This document shows positions 33,725-42,186 of a stretch of 42,186 bases of DNA, piece after piece. Origin of the DNA: Clostridia bacterium. GTDB lineage: Bacteria > Bacillota > Clostridia > Oscillospirales > Acutalibacteraceae. Numbering within the stretch: position 1 is the first letter of the stretch; each line of letters begins with the position of its first letter. Made by a program: the position numbers and the translations under genes. A model generated the notes under the pieces. That model ran no database searches and was not told where the DNA came from. It saw only the letters and a program-made list of their open reading frames with translations. The stretch covers positions 1 to 42,186 of the forward strand of contig JAFODQ010000054.1 in NCBI GenBank assembly GCA_017380615.1, read 5' to 3'.

Positions 33725-34954
33725 ATGGCACAGCAGCTCAAAGCAAAAACAATCTCTTCTGCTATAACTCAAGAGGTTTTAAAGCCATTTTATTCATCAG
33801 TCGCAGAGCATTTGTCTTCTGTTGACAGTCTTACTGTTTTCAATTCTCCCGAGTATATTATTTTTCCCGGCTTTTGTGATGTGCATGTGCATTTCCGTGA
33901 GCCGGGCTTTTCTTATAAAGAGACCATTGAAACGGGTTGCAGAGCATCAGCAAGAGGTGGCTACACAGCAGTATGCACCATGCCCAATCTTAATCCCGTG
34001 CCCGACAGTGCAGAGAATCTTGCACAGCAGGTGGATATAATAAAAAGCGATGCAACAATCAATGTTTATCCCTACGCCTCAATAACCGTAGGTCAGAGGG
34101 GTGAGTGCCTTTCGGATTTTGAGGGCATAACAGAAAATTCCATTGCCTTTTCAGATGATGGCAGAGGGGTGCAGTCCGAAGAGCTTATGCGGGAAGCAAT
34201 GCTCAAGGCAAAAGCATTGGGCAAAATGATAGTGGCTCACTGCGAAGATAACAGCCTCCTCTTCGGTGGCTATATTCACGACGGTGTGTATTGCAGAGAA
34301 CATGGTCACAAGGGCATCTGCAGTGAAAGTGAGTGGAAGCCCATTGAAAGAGATCTTCGTCTTGTGAAGGAAACCGGCTGTCCATACCATGTGTGTCACA
34401 TTTCCACAAAGGAGAGCGTTGAGCTTATCAGGCAGGCGAAGGCACAGGGGCTTGATGTAACCTGTGAAACAGGACCTCACTATCTTGTGCTTGATGATAA
34501 CGATCTTGAGGAAAGCGGCTCATTCAAAATGAATCCCCCTCTCAGGTCCGAGGAGGATAGATTGGCACTTATTGAAGGCATAAAGGATGGCACAATTGAT
34601 ATGATAGCCACAGACCATGCTCCTCATTCAGCAGAAGAGAAGGGTAAAGGTCTCCAGGGCAGTGCCTTCGGAATTGTGGGCATTGAAACGGCTTTTCAGA
34701 TTATGTACACAAATCTCGTTAAAACAGGGATTATCACCCTTGAAAAGCTCATTGAGCTTCTTGCAATAAATCCGCGGAAACGGTTCAATATTCCTTTTGG
34801 TACAGATTACACAGTGTGGAATCTTGAAAAGGATACTGTAATTAAATCAGAGGATTTTCTTTCAAAAGGTAAAGCAACCCCCTTTGAAAACATGCCGGTG
34901 AAATCGGAGTGTGTGCTCACAGTGTGTGACGGTAAGGTTGTTTACCGCAAATGA
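33725..34954 (+). CDS. pyrC: dihydroorotase
   Basis: This 409-residue zinc amidohydrolase converts carbamoyl-aspartate to dihydroorotate. The metal motif GFCDVHVHFREPG gives H54 and H56. IVAHCED and YHVCHIST give further ligands, and ATDHAPHSAEEK holds the catalytic Asp. The start at 33725 follows AGGGTAGAGTGG. The frame stays open upstream through the leader, so an in-frame ATG at 33621 is possible, but it would make the terminator part of the coding region. The N-terminal beta region is short and poorly conserved compared with usual type I enzymes. It is the first gene of the operon. Confidence 0.92.
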   Translation: MAQQLKAKTISSAITQEVLKPFYSSVAEHLSSVDSLTVFNSPEYIIFPGFCDVHVHFREPGFSYKETIETGCRASARGGYTAVCTMPNLNPVPDSAENLAQQVDIIKSDATINVYPYASITVGQRGECLSDFEGITENSIAFSDDGRGVQSEELMREAMLKAKALGKMIVAHCEDNSLLFGGYIHDGVYCREHGHKGICSESEWKPIERDLRLVKETGCPYHVCHISTKESVELIRQAKAQGLDVTCETGPHYLVLDDNDLEESGSFKMNPPLRSEEDRLALIEGIKDGTIDMIATDHAPHSAEEKGKGLQGSAFGIVGIETAFQIMYTNLVKTGIITLEKLIELLAINPRKRFNIPFGTDYTVWNLEKDTVIKSEDFLSKGKATPFENMPVKSECVLTVCDGKVVYRK

Positions 34955-34994
34955 TTCAGTTAAATAATTTCTTAATATATAGGAGGCATCTCTA

Positions 34995-37900
34995 ATGGCA
35001 AAGAGAACAGATATCAAAAAGGTTTTAATCATCGGCTCAGGCCCGATCGTTATCGGTCAGGCTGCAGAGTTTGACTATGCAGGCACTCAGGCTTGTCTTG
35101 CTCTTAAGGAGGAGGGCTATGAGGTCATTCTTGCAAACTCCAACCCTGCAACAATCATGACAGATACAATCATTGCAGACAAGGTGTATATGGAGCCGTT
35201 GACTCTTGAATATGTGGCAAAGATTATCCGTCACGAGCGTCCTGATGCTATTATTCCCGGTATCGGTGGCCAGACGGGTCTTAACCTTGCAATGCAGCTT
35301 GAGAAAAAAGGTGTTCTTAAGGAATGCGAGGTAAAGCTTCTCGGTACATCAAGTGCTTCTATTGAACGCGCAGAGGACCGTGAACTCTTCAAGGAGCTTT
35401 GCGAATCCATAGGAGAGCCTGTTATCCCTTCAGAAATCACATATTCTCTTGAAGAAGCAAAGGAAGCTGCAAAGCGTATCGGTTACCCTGTTGTTGTTCG
35501 TCCTGCCTTTACACTCGGTGGTACAGGCGGCGGCTTCGCATATAACGAAGAGGAGCTTATTGAAATCGGCACAAATGCCTTTAAGCTTTCTCCTGTTTCC
35601 CAGGCTCTTATTGAAAAGTCTGTTAAGGGCTACAAGGAGATTGAGTTTGAGGTTATGCGTGACTCCAACGACCATGCTATCACAATCTGCGGTATGGAAA
35701 ATATTGACCCTGTTGGTGTTCACACCGGTGACTCCTGCGTTGTTGCACCTATCATGACTCTCTCCAAAGAAGATGAGAAGATGCTCAACGATTCAGCTAT
35801 TAAGCTCATCAAGGAGCTTAAGATTGAAGGTGGCTGTAATGTGCAGTTTGCCCTCAATCCACACACCTCAGAATATTATCTTATTGAGGTTAATCCACGA
35901 GTTTCCCGTTCATCAGCTCTTGCATCAAAGGCTTCAGGTTACCCGATTGCTCGTGTAACAGCAAAGATTGCTGTTGGTATGGCTCTTGAAGAAATTCAGA
36001 TTGCTAACACAAACGCTGCCTTTGAGCCGAAGCTCGACTATGTTATTGCCAAATTGCCTCGCTTCCCATTTGATAAATTCACATCAGCAACAAACATCCT
36101 CGGCACACAGATGAAGGCTACCGGTGAGATTATGGGTATCGGTTCAAATCTTGAGGAGGCTCTTCTTAAGGGTATCCGTTCTCTCGAAATCGGTGCAAAC
36201 CATATGTACCTTTCAAAGTTTGACAATATGAGTGTTGATGAGCTTCTTGAGTATATTTCAGAGTTCCGTTCAGATAATATCTTCGCTATTGCAGAGCTTA
36301 TTTACCATGGCGTTTCTCTTGAGAAAATCCATGAGGTAACAATGATTACTCCATATTTCCTTGAAGCAATCAAGAATATTATTGATATGGAAGAGAAACT
36401 GCGTGTGAATAAGGATGCTGATACTCTTCTTGCTGCAAAGAAGATGGGCTTCAGTGATAAATACATCGCTCGTCTCTGGAAATGCAACGAGCTTGATGTT
36501 TACAATATGCGTAAGGAGAATGGTTTCTTCCCTGCGTTCAAGATGGTTGACACCTGCCACACCAATGCATATATTCCATATTTCTACTCTTCCTACACAG
36601 GCGAGAATACTTCTCGTCTTACAGATAAGAAGAAAATTATTGTTCTCGGTGCAGGTCCTATCCGTATCGGTCAGGGCGTAGAATTTGACTATTCAACTGT
36701 TCATGCAGTTATGACAATCAAGAATGCAGGCTATGAGGCTATTATCATCAATAATAACCCAGAGACTGTTTCAACAGACTACACAACTGCAGACAAGCTT
36801 TATTTTGAGCCACTCACTCCGGAAGATGTTATGAACATCGTTGAATTTGAAAAGCCGGAAGGTGTTGTTGCTTCTCTTGGTGGTCAGACAGCTATCAACC
36901 TTGCACAGCCGCTCTTTGACCGTGGTGTTAAGATTATCGGTACAGATTGTGCTGCTATCGACCGTGCAGAGGACCGTAACGCATTTGAAAATCTTCTTAA
37001 TGAATTGAACATTCCTCGTGCAAAGGGTAAGGCTGTTACAAAGCTTGAGGATGGTATTGCAGCAGCTGCTGAAATCGGCTATCCGGTGCTTGTTCGTCCT
37101 AGCTTCGTGCTTGGTGGTCGTGCAATGCAGATTGTTGCAAATGAAGAACAGCTCCGTCACTATCTCAAAACTGCTGTTGAAATTGATGAGGATAAGCCTG
37201 TTCTTGTTGATAAATACATTCAGGGTAAAGAGGTTGAGGTCGATGCTATCTGCGATGGCAGAGATGTTTTCGTTCCCGGTATTATGGAGCTTGTTGAAAA
37301 GACTGGTGTTCACTCAGGTGACTCAATCAGTGTTTATCCATCCTTCAGCATTTCCGATAAGGTTAAGGGCATAATCCTTCAGTATGCAAAGAAGCTTGGC
37401 CTTGGTATCGGCATTGTTGGTCTTTACAACATCCAGTTCATCGTTGATGAAAAGGAAGATGTTTATATTATCGAGGTTAACCCTCGTTCTTCAAGAACTG
37501 TTCCGTTCCTTTCAAAGGCAACAGGCTATTCTCTCGCAGATATCGCAACAGAGGTTATCATGGGCAAGAGCCTTAAGGAGCAGGGCATCTTCGATATCTA
37601 TCCGCAGGAAAAGAATCGTTGGTATGTTAAGGTTCCTGTGTTCTCCTTTAACAAGATCCGTGGTCTTGATGCTTACCTTTCACCTGAAATGAAATCAACA
37701 GGTGAAGCAATCGGCTATGATAATAAGCTTAACAGAGCTCTTTACAAGGCTCTTCAGGCATCAGGCATGCACCTTCAGAATTACGGTACAGTATTTGCAA
37801 CAATTGCAGATTCAGATAAGGAAGAGGCTCTTCCTCTCATCCGTCGCTTCTATAACCTTGGCTTTAACATCCAGGCGACAGAAGGTACAGCAAAATTCCT

Positions 37901-38165
37901 CAAGGAGCACGGTATCAGAACTCATGTTCTTAAAAAGCTTTCAGAGGGCAGCGATGAGGTTGCAGATGCTCTTCGTCAGGGTCATATTGCATATGTTATC
38001 AACACAAAGGATATCAGTGCAACAGGCCAGGCAAACGATGGTATGCTTATCCGTCGCTATGCTATTGAAAACAATGTGAATATCTTCACAGCACTTGACA
38101 CAGTACGCGTGCTTCTTGATGCTCTTGAAGAGTCAACAATCACAATTTCAACAATCGATGCTTAA
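34995..38165 (+). CDS. carB: carbamoyl-phosphate synthase large subunit
   Basis: This 1056-residue protein has the full synthetase length, with two ATP-grasp halves (about 1-550 and 551-930) and a C-terminal regulatory MGS-like domain (about 930-1056). The halves repeat the start motifs LIIGSGPIVIGQAAEFDYAG and VLGAGPIRIGQGVEFDYS. It makes carbamoyl phosphate from bicarbonate, two ATP and ammonia handed over by the small subunit CarA. The ATG follows TAGGAGGCATCTCT. No carA lies next to it, so the partner must be elsewhere. Confidence 0.97.
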   Translation: MAKRTDIKKVLIIGSGPIVIGQAAEFDYAGTQACLALKEEGYEVILANSNPATIMTDTIIADKVYMEPLTLEYVAKIIRHERPDAIIPGIGGQTGLNLAMQLEKKGVLKECEVKLLGTSSASIERAEDRELFKELCESIGEPVIPSEITYSLEEAKEAAKRIGYPVVVRPAFTLGGTGGGFAYNEEELIEIGTNAFKLSPVSQALIEKSVKGYKEIEFEVMRDSNDHAITICGMENIDPVGVHTGDSCVVAPIMTLSKEDEKMLNDSAIKLIKELKIEGGCNVQFALNPHTSEYYLIEVNPRVSRSSALASKASGYPIARVTAKIAVGMALEEIQIANTNAAFEPKLDYVIAKLPRFPFDKFTSATNILGTQMKATGEIMGIGSNLEEALLKGIRSLEIGANHMYLSKFDNMSVDELLEYISEFRSDNIFAIAELIYHGVSLEKIHEVTMITPYFLEAIKNIIDMEEKLRVNKDADTLLAAKKMGFSDKYIARLWKCNELDVYNMRKENGFFPAFKMVDTCHTNAYIPYFYSSYTGENTSRLTDKKKIIVLGAGPIRIGQGVEFDYSTVHAVMTIKNAGYEAIIINNNPETVSTDYTTADKLYFEPLTPEDVMNIVEFEKPEGVVASLGGQTAINLAQPLFDRGVKIIGTDCAAIDRAEDRNAFENLLNELNIPRAKGKAVTKLEDGIAAAAEIGYPVLVRPSFVLGGRAMQIVANEEQLRHYLKTAVEIDEDKPVLVDKYIQGKEVEVDAICDGRDVFVPGIMELVEKTGVHSGDSISVYPSFSISDKVKGIILQYAKKLGLGIGIVGLYNIQFIVDEKEDVYIIEVNPRSSRTVPFLSKATGYSLADIATEVIMGKSLKEQGIFDIYPQEKNRWYVKVPVFSFNKIRGLDAYLSPEMKSTGEAIGYDNKLNRALYKALQASGMHLQNYGTVFATIADSDKEEALPLIRRFYNLGFNIQATEGTAKFLKEHGIRTHVLKKLSEGSDEVADALRQGHIAYVINTKDISATGQANDGMLIRRYAIENNVNIFTALDTVRVLLDALEESTITISTIDA

Positions 38166-38180
38166 GGGTTTAGTTAAATT

Positions 38181-38918
38181 ATGAAACAGAGTATTTTCAC
38201 AATAACTGAAAACACACAGCTTACAGCAACTGTTTTCAGAATGAAGCTGAAGGGAGATGTAAGTGATATTACATCTTCCGGTCAGTTCGTAAATATTAAA
38301 TTAGATGGTCTTTACCTTCGCAGACCAATTTCTGTGTGCGATTGTGAGGATGATGTGCTGACTCTTATCTACAAGGTTGTTGGTAAGGGTACAGAGCAGA
38401 TGGCAAAGATGCAGGCTGGGGAGAAGCTTGATATTCTCACCGGTCTCGGTAATGGCTATAATACTGAGCTATCAGGTGACAAACCGGTGCTTCTCGGTGG
38501 GGGTGTAGGTGTTCCACCACTTTACATGCTTTGCAAAAAGCTTATTGCGCAGGGCAAGGCTGTAAGTGTTGTTCTCGGCTTTAACACTAAAGATGAAATT
38601 TTCTGCGAAGAGGATTTCAAGGCTCTCGGAGCTAAGGTTTATGTTGCCACAGCAGACGGCTCATATGGTATTAAGGGCTTCGTTACGGATGCACTTAAGG
38701 AAATCGATTATACATATTTCTATACCTGTGGTCCCGAGCCAATGCTCAAGGCACTTTATAAAGCAACACAAACAAGCGGTCAGTTCAGCTTTGAAGAAAG
38801 AATGGGCTGTGGATTCGGTGCCTGCATGGGTTGCTCCTGCAAAACAGTTTCGGGTTATAAGAGAATTTGTAAGGATGGCCCCGTGCTTGAGAAGGAGGAG
38901 ATTTTATGGGCAGATTAA
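38181..38918 (+). CDS. pyrK: dihydroorotate dehydrogenase electron-transfer subunit
   Basis: This 245-residue flavin and 2Fe-2S protein passes electrons from PyrD to NAD. It has the FAD-binding RRPISVCD (48-54), a Gly-rich NAD region VLLGGGVGVPPLY, and cluster cysteines C210, C215, C218 and C230 in CGFGACMGC followed by RIC. It starts 15 bases after carB and overlaps pyrD by 13 bases, as expected for a two-subunit type 1B enzyme. Confidence 0.96.
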   Translation: MKQSIFTITENTQLTATVFRMKLKGDVSDITSSGQFVNIKLDGLYLRRPISVCDCEDDVLTLIYKVVGKGTEQMAKMQAGEKLDILTGLGNGYNTELSGDKPVLLGGGVGVPPLYMLCKKLIAQGKAVSVVLGFNTKDEIFCEEDFKALGAKVYVATADGSYGIKGFVTDALKEIDYTYFYTCGPEPMLKALYKATQTSGQFSFEERMGCGFGACMGCSCKTVSGYKRICKDGPVLEKEEILWAD

Positions 38919-39817
38919 GTGTTAATCTTTGTGGAATTGAGCTTGATAACCCCGTAATACCTGCCAGCGGAACATTCGGCTATGGCTATGAGTTCGCAGA
39001 GCTTTATGATATAAACGAGCTTGGCACATTCTCTTTCAAGGGAACCACAAAGGATCCTCGCTTCGGTAATCCCACACCAAGAATCGCAGAGTGCACAGCA
39101 GGCATGATAAATGCTGTTGGACTTCAGAATCCCGGAGTTGAAAAGGTTATTTCAGAGGAATTGCCAAAGCTTAAAAAGTGTTTTAATAAAAAGGTTATGG
39201 CAAATGTCAGTGGCTTTGCTGTTGAGGATTATGCATATACCTGTGAAATGCTTGATAAGCAAGAGCAGGTGGGTTGGCTTGAGGTTAATGTAAGCTGCCC
39301 CAATGTGCACGGTGGTGGAATGAGCTTCGGTACAAACCCCGAGGCAGCAGCAGAGGTTACTGCAGCTGTTAAAAAGGTGACAACAAAGCCTGTTATAATA
39401 AAGCTTTCACCCAATGTTACAGATATTGTTGCAATCGCAAAGGCTTGTGAGGCTGCCGGTGCAGACGGCATCAGCCTTATCAATACCTTGTTGGGTATGC
39501 GCATTGACCTTAAAACAAAGAAGCCTGTTATAGCAAACAAAATGGGTGGCTTCTCAGGAAGCGCTATTTTCCCCGTTGCTGTAAGAATGGTTTATCAGGT
39601 TGCAAACGCTGTTGATATACCCGTTGTGGGTATGGGTGGTGTAACCACAGCAGAAGATGTTGTTGAGCTTATGCTTGCAGGTGCAACAGCTGTTGAGGTT
39701 GGCGCAGCAAACCTTATTGACCCGATGGCAAGTAAAAATATTATTGATGACTTGCCACGAGTTATGGATAAATACGGAATAAATAACTTGAACGATATAA
39801 CAGGAGGAGCAAAATAA
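38906..39817 (+). CDS. pyrD: dihydroorotate dehydrogenase, type 1B catalytic subunit
   Basis: This 303-residue FMN barrel oxidises dihydroorotate to orotate. The catalytic Cys is C131 in VNVSCPNVHGGG, the feature that separates class 1 from class 2 enzymes. VGLQNPGVE and VGMGGVTTAEDVVE are family motifs. The start lies inside the end of pyrK with AGGAGGAG upstream. The stop shares one base with the pyrF ATG. Confidence 0.97.
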   Translation: MGRLSVNLCGIELDNPVIPASGTFGYGYEFAELYDINELGTFSFKGTTKDPRFGNPTPRIAECTAGMINAVGLQNPGVEKVISEELPKLKKCFNKKVMANVSGFAVEDYAYTCEMLDKQEQVGWLEVNVSCPNVHGGGMSFGTNPEAAAEVTAAVKKVTTKPVIIKLSPNVTDIVAIAKACEAAGADGISLINTLLGMRIDLKTKKPVIANKMGGFSGSAIFPVAVRMVYQVANAVDIPVVGMGGVTTAEDVVELMLAGATAVEVGAANLIDPMASKNIIDDLPRVMDKYGINNLNDITGGAK

Positions 39818-40515
39818 TGGGCAGAGATGTAATTGTTGCTTGTGATTTCGCAAGTGCTGAAAAGGTTTATGAGTTTCTTGATAAATTCACAGAGAGAAAG
39901 CCTTTCGTGAAAATCGGTATGGAGCTTTTTTACGCAGAGGGTCCACAGATTGTAAGAGAAATCAAGAAGAGAGGTCACAAGATTTTCCTTGACCTTAAAC
40001 TTCACGATATTCCAAACACAGTAAAGAAATCAATGGCTGTTTTGTCAAATCTTGATGTTGATATTACAAACCTTCATGCATCAGGCACGATCAGAATGAT
40101 GGAGGGAGCTCTTGAAGGTCTGACAAGACCTGATGGTACAAGACCTCTTCTCATCGCTGTTACACAGCTCACCTCCACAGATCAGGAGTCAATGGAAAAT
40201 GACCTTCTTATCAAGGAGCCGATCGATAAGGTCGTTATGCACTATGCTCACAATGCAAAGCTTGCAGGTCTTGATGGTGTTGTTTGCTCACCTCTTGAGG
40301 CAGGTAAGGTGCATGAAACCTGTGGTAAGGAATTTCTTACAATTACACCCGGTGTTCGTTTTGCAGATGGTGACATCGGTGACCAGAAGCGTGTTATGAC
40401 ACCTGCCCAGGCAAAGGAAATCGGCTCAGATTATATTGTTGTGGGCAGACCTATCACTGCGGCAGAAGACCCTGTTGCAGCATATAACAGATGTGTTGCA
40501 GAATTCTGCGATTGA
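39817..40515 (+). CDS. pyrF: orotidine 5'-phosphate decarboxylase
   Basis: This 232-residue barrel enzyme decarboxylates OMP to UMP. The catalytic tetrad motif is DLKLHDIPNTVKK (D59, K61, D64), and GVRFADGDIGDQ and VVGRPIT lie in the phosphate loop region. It belongs to the PyrF group 1 length class. TAATG joins it to pyrD, with AGGAGG upstream, so translation is coupled. Confidence 0.97.
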   Translation: MGRDVIVACDFASAEKVYEFLDKFTERKPFVKIGMELFYAEGPQIVREIKKRGHKIFLDLKLHDIPNTVKKSMAVLSNLDVDITNLHASGTIRMMEGALEGLTRPDGTRPLLIAVTQLTSTDQESMENDLLIKEPIDKVVMHYAHNAKLAGLDGVVCSPLEAGKVHETCGKEFLTITPGVRFADGDIGDQKRVMTPAQAKEIGSDYIVVGRPITAAEDPVAAYNRCVAEFCD

Positions 40516-40545
40516 TAAAAATCCTAACAAAAAGGAGAAATAAAA

Positions 40546-41202
40546 ATGGAAAGCTACAAGAGAGAATTTATACAGTTTTTAGAGAGCGCAGGTGTGCTTA
40601 AATTTGGTGATTTTACTGCTAAAAGTGGCAGAAAAATTCCATATTTCATCAATGCAGGTGACATTAAAACAGGCGAGCAGATCTGCAAGTTAGGTGAATT
40701 CTATGCAAAGGCATATTTTGAGAAGGTAGGCAACAAGAAAACAGTTCTTTACGGACCTGCATATAAGGGTATTCCGATAGCTGTATCTGTTGCTGTTGCT
40801 CTTGCAAAGAATGGCCTTGATGTTCCATTCTTCTTCAACCGTAAGGAGGAGAAGGATCATGGTGAGGGTGGCGTTTTCGTTGGTTACAAGCCACAGGAGG
40901 GCGAAGAAATCGTTATTGTTGAAGATGTTATCACAGCAGGTACAGCAATCCGCGAGAGTATGTCCATTCTTTCAGGCCTCAAGGGCACAAAGGTTGCTGC
41001 AACCTTTGTTATGGTTGACCGTAAGGAAAAGGGTCAGACAGAAAAATCTGCAATGGCAGAGGTAGGCGAGGAGTATGGTTTCCCCGTATATTCTGTTGTT
41101 GATGTTTACGACATTATCGAATATCTTGAAGAAGATGAAAGCAACCGTGAAAATGTTGAAAGAATCAAGAAGTATCTTGAGGTAAACGGAGCAAAGGAAT
41201 AA
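40546..41202 (+). CDS. pyrE: orotate phosphoribosyltransferase
   Basis: This 218-residue enzyme joins orotate and PRPP to make OMP. The PRPP motif is [14 protein letters not shown], and the flexible-loop region [14 protein letters not shown] is present. [11 protein letters not shown] is another family mark. The start follows AAAAGGAGAAAT. Confidence 0.96.
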   Translation: MESYKREFIQFLESAGVLKFGDFTAKSGRKIPYFINAGDIKTGEQICKLGEFYAKAYFEKVGNKKTVLYGPAYKGIPIAVSVAVALAKNGLDVPFFFNRKEEKDHGEGGVFVGYKPQEGEEIVIVEDVITAGTAIRESMSILSGLKGTKVAATFVMVDRKEKGQTEKSAMAEVGEEYGFPVYSVVDVYDIIEYLEEDESNRENVERIKKYLEVNGAKE

Positions 41203-41231
41203 TCAGATTCTATTGGAGGGAATGTCCACAT

Positions 41232-42152
41232 ATGAGAAGTCTTATTGATATTCTTGATTTCACAACGGAAGAGTTGGATGAGCTTATTGCTGTTGCAAAT
41301 GACATCATCGAAAATCCCGTTAAGTATTCAGAAAAGTGCAAGGGCAAAAAGCTTGCAACACTTTTCTTTGAACCATCAACCCGTACTCGCCTCAGCTTTG
41401 AAGCTGCAATGCTTGAGCTGGGTGGTAGTGTGCTTGGCTTCTCTGAAGCAAACAGCTCATCTGCTGCAAAGGGTGAAAGCGTGGCAGATACAGCTAAAAC
41501 AATAAGCTGCTATGCAGATATAATTGCAATGCGTCATCCTAAAGAGGGAGCACCACTCGTTGCTGCACAGAATGCTTCAATCCCCGTTATCAATGCAGGT
41601 GATGGTGGTCACAATCACCCCACACAGACTCTTGCAGACCTTCTCACCATCAGTCGTGAAAAGGGTGGGTTTGAGAATCTTACGGTAGGCTTCTGTGGTG
41701 ACCTTAAGTTCGGCAGAACAGTTCATTCATTGATTTCTGCACTTTCAAGATACAGCGGCCTTAAGTTTGTGCTTATCTCACCTGATGAATTAAAGCTTCC
41801 GAGCTATATCAAGAAGGATGTTCTCAAAAAGAGAAATATTCCTTATGAGCAGACCACGGATCTTGAGTCAGTAATCGGTGACCTTGACATTCTCTATATG
41901 ACCCGTGTTCAGCGTGAGCGTTTCTTCAATGAAGAAGATTATCTCCGCCTTAAGGATAGCTATATTCTCGAGCCAAGAAAGCTCAAGAATGCAAAGCCTG
42001 ATCTTTCAATTATGCATCCGCTGCCAAGAGTTAATGAAATTTCTGTTGCTGTGGATGATGATCCCAGAGCTTGCTATTTCAAGCAGGTGCTTAACGGTAA
42101 ATATATCCGAATGGCACTCATACTTAAATTGTTAGAGGAGGCAGGCAGATGA
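41232..42152 (+). CDS. pyrB: aspartate carbamoyltransferase catalytic subunit
   Basis: This 306-residue enzyme condenses carbamoyl phosphate and aspartate. The carbamoyl-phosphate motif [13 protein letters not shown] gives S49-T50-R51-T52-R53, and [11 protein letters not shown] is the second marker. The ATG at 41232 has GGAGGG at rather long spacing (about 12 bases). It overlaps pyrI by four bases (ATGA), which fits a catalytic-regulatory pair. Confidence 0.97.
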   Translation: MRSLIDILDFTTEELDELIAVANDIIENPVKYSEKCKGKKLATLFFEPSTRTRLSFEAAMLELGGSVLGFSEANSSSAAKGESVADTAKTISCYADIIAMRHPKEGAPLVAAQNASIPVINAGDGGHNHPTQTLADLLTISREKGGFENLTVGFCGDLKFGRTVHSLISALSRYSGLKFVLISPDELKLPSYIKKDVLKKRNIPYEQTTDLESVIGDLDILYMTRVQRERFFNEEDYLRLKDSYILEPRKLKNAKPDLSIMHPLPRVNEISVAVDDDPRACYFKQVLNGKYIRMALILKLLEEAGR

Positions 42153-42186
42153 ATATAGATTCTATCACAAACGGCTATGTCATAGA
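42149..42186 (+). CDS. pyrI: aspartate carbamoyltransferase regulatory subunit, 5' end only
   Basis: The last 38 bases read [12 protein letters not shown], matching the start of PyrI proteins (Ile/Asp-Ser-Ile-x-Asn-Gly-x-Val-Ile). PyrI carries the nucleotide-binding allosteric site and a zinc domain. GAGGAGGCAG lies upstream inside the end of pyrB. The rest is outside the window, so the call is from 12 residues and context. Confidence 0.8.
   Translation, partial: MNIDSITNGYVI

Overview
This window looks like a chromosomal segment from a spore-forming, low-to-moderate GC clostridial Firmicute, most likely of the Ruminococcaceae/Oscillospiraceae type. That placement is an inference. It rests on AT-rich sigma-A style promoters, GGAGG-type ribosome sites, a BofA-like and a YlmC/YmxH-like sporulation protein, a dockerin-like relic, a sialidase, and a pyrimidine operon with the PyrK/PyrD-1B pair and a PyrI subunit. 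No phage, transposase, CRISPR array or rRNA was found.

Left part (1-2512): a partial hemW and a small Cys-rich gene on the minus strand, a BofA-like gene, and a dockerin relic with its own terminator. Next come two exact-period 147-bp repeats that duplicate the 3' end of the adjacent tRNA-Ser(GCU), and then tRNA-Ser(UGA) with a clear promoter. Middle-left (2600-9774, plus strand): a DUF4345 membrane protein, glycogen phosphorylase, two related membrane-anchored proteins with low-complexity stalks, a YhhN/lysoplasmalogenase-like protein, a small membrane protein and a TtcA-like tRNA thiolase.

Middle (9826-16721, minus strand): a response regulator, histidine kinase and HtrA protease operon that resembles a CssRS-HtrA envelope-stress module, a large surface protein, and galactose mutarotase. 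At 16925-20027 lie an FHA-SEDS (FtsW/RodA) fusion and a penicillin-binding protein, an overlapping cell-wall synthesis pair. At 20154-25131 lies an ABC exporter with a very large coiled-coil FtsX-type permease, convergent with a TetR regulator whose promoter carries a palindrome. At 25246-28170 are endonuclease IV, DUF1015 and DUF2461 genes. At 28213-33371 are a DUF3048 lipoprotein, a large multi-membrane protein, YlmC/YmxH and a GH33 sialidase without a signal peptide.

Right part (33554-42186, plus strand): a pyrimidine biosynthesis operon pyrC-carB-pyrK-pyrD-pyrF-pyrE-pyrB-pyrI (pyrI cut by the window end). It is preceded by a promoter and a leader that can fold into mutually exclusive antiterminator and terminator forms. 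All de novo UMP enzymes are present except the small CPSase subunit (carA), which is not in the window. The strongest leads for follow-up are the nested-hairpin 147-bp repeats at the tRNA-Ser(GCU) 3' end and the pyr leader attenuator.
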